In this document: piece by piece, positions 56,830 through 64,000 of the stretch | Numbering within the stretch: the first letter of the stretch is position 1 | Layout of the letters: every line of letters starts with the position of its first letter | DNA from: Lactuca virosa | Taxonomy: Eukaryota > Streptophyta > Magnoliopsida > Asterales > Asteraceae | NCBI GenBank assembly: GCA_928212115.1 | Contig: CAKMRJ010003334.1 | Coordinates: 35,798,529 to 35,862,528 of the forward strand | Direction: 5' to 3' | DNA length: 64,000 nucleotides | Program-made: the position numbers and the translations under genes | Notes under the pieces: model-generated | Told to the model about the DNA's origin: nothing | What the model saw: only the letters and a program-made list of their open reading frames with translations | Databases searched by the model: none

Positions 56830-58598
56830 CACTCCGCTTTCGACATTCCTTGATTTGCAAATCACTATCATCGTCTAACTTCAGCCCACTCCAAGTTAAC
56901 TTCTTTAAGTAAGTGTTATATAACAGGTTGGGTTGGTGTGAGACATGTTTTGTAACTTACAATATATGTGAGTTTAGTTATAAGAGTACGTTAAGTTAGT
57001 GTGAACTTTAATATTTATATTAGAAAGTAATTTTGACCCTAGGGGAATTTTGGTTACTTTTACTAATGACATGAGATTGTGATGTGTGTTTTGAGAATTC
57101 TTGTTGATAAACTTTGTTGTAGTATTATAAATGGATTGGAGGGAGTCTAGATTGGTAAAACTGGTATTAGATTGTTAAAGGGAAAAGCGTGGAAGAAATG
57201 GATAAAAATGTGACGTGTACATTGGAGGTACGCGACACATGTTTTTGACCTAAATGACAATGTAGGTTTATATTACCAATTAAGACAATCTACTATGTTG
57301 GAGAAAGGCCAAGAACGCAACATGTTCATAAGTAGGATGCTATGAAGCAACAGAGAACATGACACGTAATAGAGAGGTACGTGACACATTTGACGTAAAT
57401 TGGTGTTATATCTTTTCAGATTACAACCAACCTTCATTGTGTTGAATACATACACGATGCATACAAAATTACGATGCAACAGTTGAAAAAAAACTCGACA
57501 CTTAAAAATAGTGACACGTATATTGCATGTACATTCGAGGCATCGTTGCCAACAACGTCAAAACAGATTAAACATGGAAAACCGGTCTTTTAATCGTTCT
57601 TCGTATCATAAAATCCTTAGAGCTTTTATGTTCGAGTTTTGGTGGGTTTAACACATGTGATTGAAGTTTTGAGCTAGTATTATCAAGAGAATAAAGGGGT
57701 TTATCATTTCTACATGAAGTTAAAGGTATAATCTTTCTTTCAAAAATTAGTTTGAGTACCCATGATGAAGGTTGATGAGCCCATAAATCTCTAAGTTAGT
57801 ATGCTTAAAATAAAAGTGGAAAACTTGTTAGTAGTATTATAGTATGCTTAATATATATATTTCCAAGAGTTATAATTTGAAATGGTGATTAATTTTTGAA
57901 TTAGGGATAGTGATAAACATAAACCCTAATAGTTGAAAGTTATAATTTTGATGAAATGAGCTTACATCTTAATCAACCAAATTGATTTTAGTGTAGAAAG
58001 TTGGTTATAAAATTTATTAAGAGTAAGTGACATCTAAACTACATCATGATATTCAATTAATGAAAAAGGACTTAATATGGAAGTAAATTTATGTCTTAAT
58101 GGGTTAAGACACAAAGCCAAATAGTTCATGAAGTTGATGAGCTTTATTATGTAATTGAGTACTATATATTAGTAAAGATATGAAGTTGAGTATATAAATG
58201 AGTTATATCTTGAGTAATGATAATCAAAGAGTTATGTGTTATATTGAATAGATATGTAACGAGAGTAAGAATGAATACGAGATTTAAAAGACTGGAAGCT
58301 AACCCCGTTAAAACAATTCAAGGCGAGTCACATGAATCTAACATCTTATATGTGTACATGAGTTGTTTTAGTGCTTAAATTGTTTCGAGTGCACTCTGTA
58401 TTAAAATGTTGGGGGTTACAATTGGGTTGGAAATCACAACTCATTTAAGTGAATATAGTTGGTTGGGTTGATATCTTCATAACATTTAATAAAAGGGTTG
58501 AATCCGAACCCAATCCAAATCGACTCATTATCAACTCTGACTCAGACTTATAATTTCTGTTTTAATTTTATCTTTTAGTTCTAAAATTTATACTCTTA

Positions 58599-58661
<63 letters not shown>
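56755..58661. other. AT-rich region between TA microsatellites
   Basis: (TA)n at 56757-56826 and 58600-58661. Between them I see no gene. A motif GAGGTACGYGACACAT occurs at 57225 and 57375 within similar contexts ('gacacgta'), a diverged local repeat. Confidence 0.5.
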
Positions 58662-58665
<4 letters not shown>

Positions 58666-58700
58666 TCGTTTATCCGTGCTAAACGACGGGTGCATATAGT
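58662..58700 (-). other. Candidate Helitron 3' terminus
   Basis: On the minus strand CCGTCGTTTAGCACGGATAA then ACGACTAA precedes T: a CTAA 3' terminus with a GC-rich stem (CCGT...ACGG) about nine bases upstream. It abuts a TA microsatellite, as does the terminus at 53536. The other end is unresolved. Confidence 0.45.
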
Positions 58701-59207
58701 TTGTTTTGGCAATTAGTTTCTTTTCAATTTACAATGACCAGTTTCGATACAACGATTCATTCTTTTCCGACGAACAATGTATTCGTCGCTACAATTTTGA
58801 GATGAATCACGGTTTTAAAAAATCCTCCGAAATAACTTTTTTTGTTATCTTATAAGCTTTGATATTTACATTCACCTTTCTAATAGTGTATTAAATCTTT
58901 TTACCTTTTTGTTAATAAGCAACATCAATAAATTTACATATGAAGACATAATACTTTTATTTTTTAAAAATGTATTCTATTATTTGGATAGTTTATTTGA
59001 AAAAAAATACATTAATAGTAAAATATATTTTGTAGAAGGGTATGATCGATAAAATTTTGAAAATATACTATTTTAATAGGCAAATTGAAAGTAAATAAAA
59101 TTATTATAATAAAAACTAAAAAACCTATTAAACATTAAAGAAATCCTTTTTCCGATCTATATTCAATCTACATAATTTATTTTTACTTCAAATCTCCAAT
59201 AACATTA

Positions 59208-59404
59208 GTTTTTTTTTTTTAAAGAAACTTCCCTAACGCGGGTTTCCGGGTAGCTTTCACGTACCGATTAATCCTCCGCCGTGAACATGATACCATGTCT
59301 CATGTCATTGAGTCATTGCATTCGAACCTCCATGACTTCAAGGTCAAATAGGTTATACATCATATATTCCACATGTCTTACAAAGTCACTACAATCCAAA
59401 TGGT
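59208..59404 (-). mobile_element. tRNA-derived SINE, copy 2
   Basis: Homologous to copy 1 (shared GAAACTTCCCTAACG, TTCCACATGTCTTAC). Flanked by 13-bp duplications with one mismatch (TCCAATAACATTA at 59195; TCTAATAACATTA at 59405). Same orientation. The box B region is largely deleted, so it is probably dead. Confidence 0.8.
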
Positions 59405-59906
59405 TCTAATAACATTAATATTAAAAACATACTAAAGCAAAAACATATTATATTATGATAAAGTTTTAGATTTTTATGGTATTCATTTCGGTTTAGTTTT
59501 CTAAGCAAAACATTCTTTAAAATGATAGATAACAAAATATATAATGTGTTGATAAATTTTTTTAAAGAAAATTAGGTATTTTTATGAAATAATTAATTGT
59601 TAAATATAAACATTGTTTGTTACTTGATTAAAAATAAGCATTAGGAATCATGTAATGGTGAGTGACGAACCAACATTTATATGTATGGTGGTTTTAGTCC
59701 ATTTAATAACTTGTGTATTTCATAACAACCAAATAGTAAAATGTGTTTATTTGCTTCCGCTTTTCAATATTGGAGACTTGAATATTTATTGGGAAATCTC
59801 TAGAAAAATCTTAAATTTTTGGAAAAAGTTTCAAAAAAGTCCTAAATGTTTTTTTTAATAAAAAACCCAAAAAAAAAAAACGGCTAATGTTTACAATTTG
59901 ACCCTT

Positions 59907-60132
59907 TGTGACCTTTTCAGCAGGTCACATGCTGAGGTGGAGTGCCAAGGTGGAATGACAGTTGACGTGACAGCTGACGTGACATGCAACATCATCGTAT
60001 TAAAAAGAAAATGATTTGTTGTGACCTTTTCAGCAGGTCACCTGCTGAGGTGGAGTGCCAATGTGGAATGACAATTGATGTGGCAGCTGACGTGACATGC
60101 AACATCATCGTATTAAACAGAAAAGAAAACAA
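59907..60132. repeat. 113-bp tandem duplication
   Basis: Units start at 59907 and 60020 (TGTGACCTTTTCAGCAGGTC). Inside, GTGACC...GGTCAC and repeated GACGTGACAGCTGACGTGAC words make it locally palindromic. Confidence 0.88.
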
Positions 60133-60179
60133 ATCGTGAAGGGGTGAACCATTCGTCCCTTACCCGGTAGGCTAAGACA

Positions 60180-60788
60180 TTTTTTATAAATTGCGTCTGA
60201 TTTCTCTAATATATATCAACAACAAAGAACAATAAAATAAGAAAAACAAGGAAAACAAGTTTTGAAACCTAGAACTCCAGCTCATAAACCAAACACCCTA
60301 ACCATTATGCTATAAAGCTTCTTTGTGTTACTTTTCCTGATTTCTCCATCTATATAATGTGTAAATAAAATTGTTTGTTATAATTATAATTATAATAATA
60401 ATATTTATTGTTGCTATTATTATTATTATTAAATAAATTACCTTTTCTAATTCGTTTTAATCAATATTCTTATATAAATTCATACATAAATATATCTTAA
60501 ATATGTATTTATATGTATAAAAACATATTTATACATAACAAAAGAGATATGATCTAGATATATAGATATGATAGATCTATGATATTATCGATATATATAT
60601 ATATATATATATATCTATATATATATAGAAATAAATTAAATCCATTTATATGATTTTATATGTATTTTTTTAATAATATTATTATAACGAATACTATAAA
60701 AAAAGTATGTATAAATACGTTTTAAAATGTAATTATATAATAATATTGATAAAAACGAATTTAAAAAATATTATAGTTATTTATGTCT

Positions 60789-60836
<48 letters not shown>

Positions 60837-61040
60837 CTTATATTATAATTATAACAAAGGATTTCATTTACACATTATATAGAGAAATCAGAGAAAAAAC
60901 ATAAAAGTGGTTCCTAGCCTGGTGGTTAAGGTTTTCGGTTTTGGAGTTGTAGGTCTAAAGTTCAAAAGTTGTTGTCCTCGTGTTTCTTATTTATTGTTCG
61001 TTGTCGTTGTCGATATATATTAGCGAAATCAGACATTATT
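60180..61040. repeat. Inverted pair with tRNA-like heads (foldback structure)
   Basis: The left arm (60180-60480) is an imperfect inverted copy of the right arm (60735-61040): GAAATCAGACGCAAT inverted against GAAATCAGACATTATT, and AATTCGTTTTAATCAATATT against AATATTGATAAAAACGAATT. Each arm holds a tRNA-like head (right: TAGCCTGGTGGTTAAGG; left, on the minus strand: TAGCATAATGGTTAGGG). The heads point outward. It is either a long-TIR foldback element or two head-to-head SINEs. Confidence 0.6.
60793..60832. repeat. (AAT)n microsatellite
   Basis: About thirteen AAT units in the right arm of the foldback structure. Confidence 0.9.
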
Positions 61041-61049
61041 AAATAAAAA

Positions 61050-61150
61050 CGTGTGCAACTTAGTGGTAAGGCACGCTTATGAGGTATCTTCATGTCACGA
61101 GTTCGAATCCGTTTTCCTTCGTCAGTTGGAGTTTGATTTCCTCCCTTAAA
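61050..61150 (+). mobile_element. tRNA-like SINE head
   Basis: Plus-strand box A-like CTTAGTGGTAAGG and a good box B (GAGTTCGAATCC at 61098-61109), at tRNA-like spacing. No complete cloverleaf and no clear tail or duplication, so a SINE fragment rather than a tRNA gene. Confidence 0.45.
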
Positions 61151-61469
61151 CAGTAACCCAAGAAATCCACATTATCAATCAAACCCTTTTCAAAATAGTA
61201 ATGAAATCATGTGCGGTTGAACAATAATAACGCATTACCTTTCTATTGAACTATAACAAAATGACATCCATATTTTCTATACAAACTTACTATTACTCTA
61301 TCAGCAAAACCAAAATACAAAGTTACGTGAATAAGAAAACAAAGAAGATAATGGTGATGTCCATATCTGCTAACAACATTATTTAACCAACAAAAAATTA
61401 AATAAAAAATCCAAATAAACCCCAACAAAGTAAACTGATTTTGTTTACAAGTAAGGACCATGTTTTTTT

Positions 61470-62440
61470 ACCTTTGTCGGGACTACAAGCTCTAGCAGGG
61501 GTGAAAGACATATACAGAGGTGAAAATCATGTGTAGTTACAATTAACTAGACTCATTTCAATAGCCTCAGGAAGTATATAAAATTTAATTTTCACAAAAC
61601 TGTCAACCTTGACTTGCAATATTTATGATAAAACATTATTAAAATACCCTAATTCAAGTGCAGAGCCAACACACAAATAAAATATAACACATAAACATAC
61701 AAATTCCACATACCTCTGGAAGACTAACGTTTGAACCTCATCAAATCTGCCAATGGAAGCTCCACAGTACTTCATAAATTAGGATTATAGTTTAACAATT
61801 ATCCCCATTTTCTCTATGAGCACATATAAAACAAAATCGATGATCAACAACATAAAAAAAAACAATTACCTATAAACATATTACATAGCTACAAATGACC
61901 CTGTAGATGATAAACAGGTAGACAGTAAAGAAGCATCCGTACACTCTTTACCATCAAGATTTATTATTCTACAAAGACAACAATAATTTTATGAATAAAC
62001 CGTTTCAGAATAAAAATATTTGTGCATGTAGCTCCAGAAAATACCAAAAAACAGGAAAAAATACATACACAAACTTGATAAAAAAAAAGAATAGAACAAC
62101 ATTTCAGACTAAATGGTCATTACCTTGGAATTTTAGCGATGTAGATCAATTTCTACGTGAGTGCTCCATCAATGTTGAGGGTTTTGATGCATATGGGGAG
62201 ACAGATGAGGGAGGGAAGAACTGGTGTAGTGGCATGGATTTGCCTTGGTGTGGTGGATTATGGTAGTAAAATGTGGTTTGATTGCGGTGATTAGTAGTTT
62301 AGGGTGGTGAATGGTGCTTGAATCGAGTTTGATTTAATGTGAAAAAAGAGATACATCAATGCAGAAAGGAAGAAACGGAGCGAAGTGCTGCTTGTTGATG
62401 ATGTTTGAGATTAGGGTTTCTGAAGCAGAGAAGCGAAAGG
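61470..62440 (-). other. Possible spliced transcript or decayed host gene fragment
   Basis: The minus strand starts with 'gaaaccctaatctcaaac' (near 62420), typical of plant 5' untranslated regions. Several exon-like pieces with splice-like borders follow: AAAATTCCAAG/GTAATG (about 62133), a piece at 61920-61970, and MKYCGASIGRFDEVQTLVFQ ending in CCAGAG/GTATGT (61711-61775). I recognise no family. It may be a noncoding RNA or a pseudogene. Support is only splice-site pattern. Confidence 0.25.
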
Positions 62441-62635
62441 AGGCGGCGTTAGATGGCTGCTAAGTGGTAATGGGATGGTATTTGAGCTAAACCTACCTGT
62501 ACCTATGATATGTCCTATTGTTGGCATAGGAGAAAAAAAATCAAATAATGGGAAGCACACGGGGAGGGCGGCGATGGATGTGCAAGGCAGGTGGAGGACA
62601 GCGACGAGGCTAGAGGAAGAAGGCGGTGACAATAT
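62441..62635. other. GC-richer stretch before the Copia LTR
   Basis: A short G+C-richer segment with an open plus frame (62475-62687) and an open minus frame (62722-62411). Both run into the LTR and I recognise neither. It may be the 5' flank of the transcript on its left. Confidence 0.3.
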
Positions 62636-63422
62636 TGTTGGATTAAGGTGTCTAGCTAAGATCATAACCAAATTGGTATATACTTGAGTTAAAAGCAAAG
62701 TCCTTTTTTGTGTTACCCTCAAAACTAGTAATTGAGTAGAATGACTTTTGGAAAGAGAGGTTGATTTATTGATTTAATATATGATTAGTAAATAGAAATA
62801 AATGACTTGTTAATATATTATGAGATTAATATATTAATCAGAAATAGTATTATTTAATTTAATAATTAATCAAAAAATAATTGGAATTAATTTTAGGATT
62901 AATTGAATTAGTTAAAGGTGTAAGGACTGAATGTGCAATTGTTCAATAGTTGAACAACGGAGAAATTATAGAACCTTTCCTAGAGGGGACGGTTTTAAAG
63001 AGGTCTTTTAGGGTTTCTAGAAGCCTCTTAAAGGATAATTAGGAACTAGATAAATACCAGATTTGAAATAATATTATTTTCTTTCAAATTAGGGTTTCTA
63101 GGTTTTCCTAATCACCTATAAATTGGACCCCTTAGGCTCATTATTTTTTTCACATGCATCTCAATCGAAGAAGAATCCTTTTTTTTTTCTTCCCTCTCCT
63201 CTCTCCTGAAGTCTTCCAATTCTAGAGTTTGAGTACAAACCATTAGAGACACTAAGCTTTTGGTGCTTGTTTTCCAAGGATTTTGAGGATTTTATTTGAT
63301 TATTTGCTATAATAATGAAGAGGTATCTAAATCCTAATCCTATATGAATTTCGATTATTGTAGGATTCCTTTAGGGTTAATGATGTTCAATAGTTTATTG
63401 CTATTAATTAGAGAAAACATAG
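62636..63422 (+). repeat. Copia LTR, truncated or interrupted
   Basis: Starts TGTTGGATTAAGGTGTCTAG, related to the Copia-B LTR start (TGTTGGATTAGGTGTCTAAG), with the same TTAATATATTA region and a TATA-like 'cctataaattgg' near 63115. It breaks at 63422 where a Gypsy LTR begins. No primer site or internal DNA follows. Confidence 0.75.
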
Positions 63423-64000
63423 TGTAACGACCCAAATTTCCAAATAAAATTTTCATTTTTGAATAATCAAAACATTCCCACAAAATATGAAATCTAAATG
63501 ACAATCGTTTTCAAATCCATAACATCAACATCTTATTTCAAATATCGGAGTGTCCCCATAAAAATGTCGGAGAGTGCATGCCGCGCCATTAAACCTTGCC
63601 CTTGCCCTTAGGCTCTGAAGTACCTGAAACAATCAACAAACTGTAAGCTAATGCTTAGTGAGTTCCCCAGATCATACCCCACACAGTCCACATAATCACA
63701 TAATCCATATGAGCTATATAAGCTACATAAACCACATAAGCCATGCATACAAACATATAAGGATGTCGTGGGCTCCTCCCAGGGTCTTATACCTACATGT
63801 CATGGGCTCCCCCCATGGTCTTTACCTAGGATGCCATGGGCTCCCCCACATGGTCTGATATCCGACTGCCATGGGCCTCCCTATGGTCTTTACCTAGGAT
63901 GCCATGGGCTCCCCCACATGGTCTGATATCCGACTGCCACGGGCTCCCCACAGGGTCTTCCATGCAAATAACGCAAAGTCAACTAGCATACCATATATCA
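63423..64000 (-). repeat. Gypsy-2 family LTR (runs off window)
   Basis: Starts TGTAACGACCC and follows the layout of 37679-38320: GTACCTGAAACAATC, TTAGTGAGTTCCCCAG, CATAAGGATGTCGTGGGCTC and then the CATGGGCTCC array. Orientation is minus by homology. Confidence 0.85.
63768..63962 (-). repeat. CCATGGG-CTCC stem-loop array, second locus
   Basis: Five or six units of about 38 bp with CATGGGCTCCCC...ATGG, homologous to 38025-38262 but with different spacer words (TCTGATATCCGACTGCC). Confidence 0.85.

Noticed and set aside
60707..60904. A frame with a run of asparagines
   Set aside because: Direct translation of the (AAT)n microsatellite inside the foldback structure.
61050..61115. A functional tRNA gene
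   Set aside because: Box A and box B are good, but I could not close acceptor and anticodon stems; a SINE head is more likely.

Overview
This window is plant nuclear repeat DNA from a eudicot with a large, transposon-rich genome. An Asteraceae such as lettuce (Lactuca) is my best guess. The guess rests on the Copia and chromovirus-type Gypsy families and on the ubiquitous ACTCGTCGAGT motif; it is inference, not proof. There are no operons, rRNA genes or CRISPR arrays. I could reconstruct only one convincing host gene, a four-exon DUF662/ACIP1-type coiled-coil gene on the minus strand (50117-50884).

Positions 1-35391 are one nest. A minus-strand Gypsy element (Gypsy-1) has its 5' end at 35391 and runs off the left edge. 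Three Copia elements interrupt it: Copia-A (minus, 1-7349) in the RNase H region, Copia-B (plus, 9267-16810) between gag and protease, and Copia-C (minus, 18395-33700) inside the 5' LTR. Copia-A itself holds a same-family solo LTR (595-1368) with a 5-bp target-site duplication. Copia-C is 15.3 kb and sirevirus-like, with 329-bp LTRs that differ at about 11 sites. It has a broken extra gene downstream of pol, and about 2.4 kb of mitochondrial-looking DNA lies inside that gene. Every retroelement coding region is broken by stops or frameshifts.

Positions 35392-46284 are a second cluster: a plus Gypsy LTR fragment, a truncated Copia (Copia-D), a Gypsy LTR start interrupted by a minus Gypsy LTR (Gypsy-2) with decayed internal DNA, a further LTR relic, and a plus chromovirus 3' end (Gypsy-3) with integrase, chromodomain, polypurine tract and complete LTR. 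Each Gypsy LTR carries its own tandem array of short stem-loops and several copies of ACTCGTCGAGT.

Positions 46285-47931 are a CACTA (En/Spm) relic. From 47935 the DNA is very AT-rich and gene-poor apart from the DUF662 gene. It contains TA microsatellites, two Helitron 3' termini, two tRNA-derived SINEs with target-site duplications, an inverted pair of tRNA-like sequences, local duplications and a weak candidate spliced transcript (61470-62440). The right edge holds a truncated Copia LTR (62636-63422) interrupted by a Gypsy LTR (63423-64000) related to the one at 37679.

The genes do not work together as a pathway. The architecture records successive retroelement insertion and decay. The most intriguing signals are short palindromes shared by the untranslated parts of unrelated Copia and Gypsy elements, and stem-loop arrays that recur at equivalent places in different LTR families.
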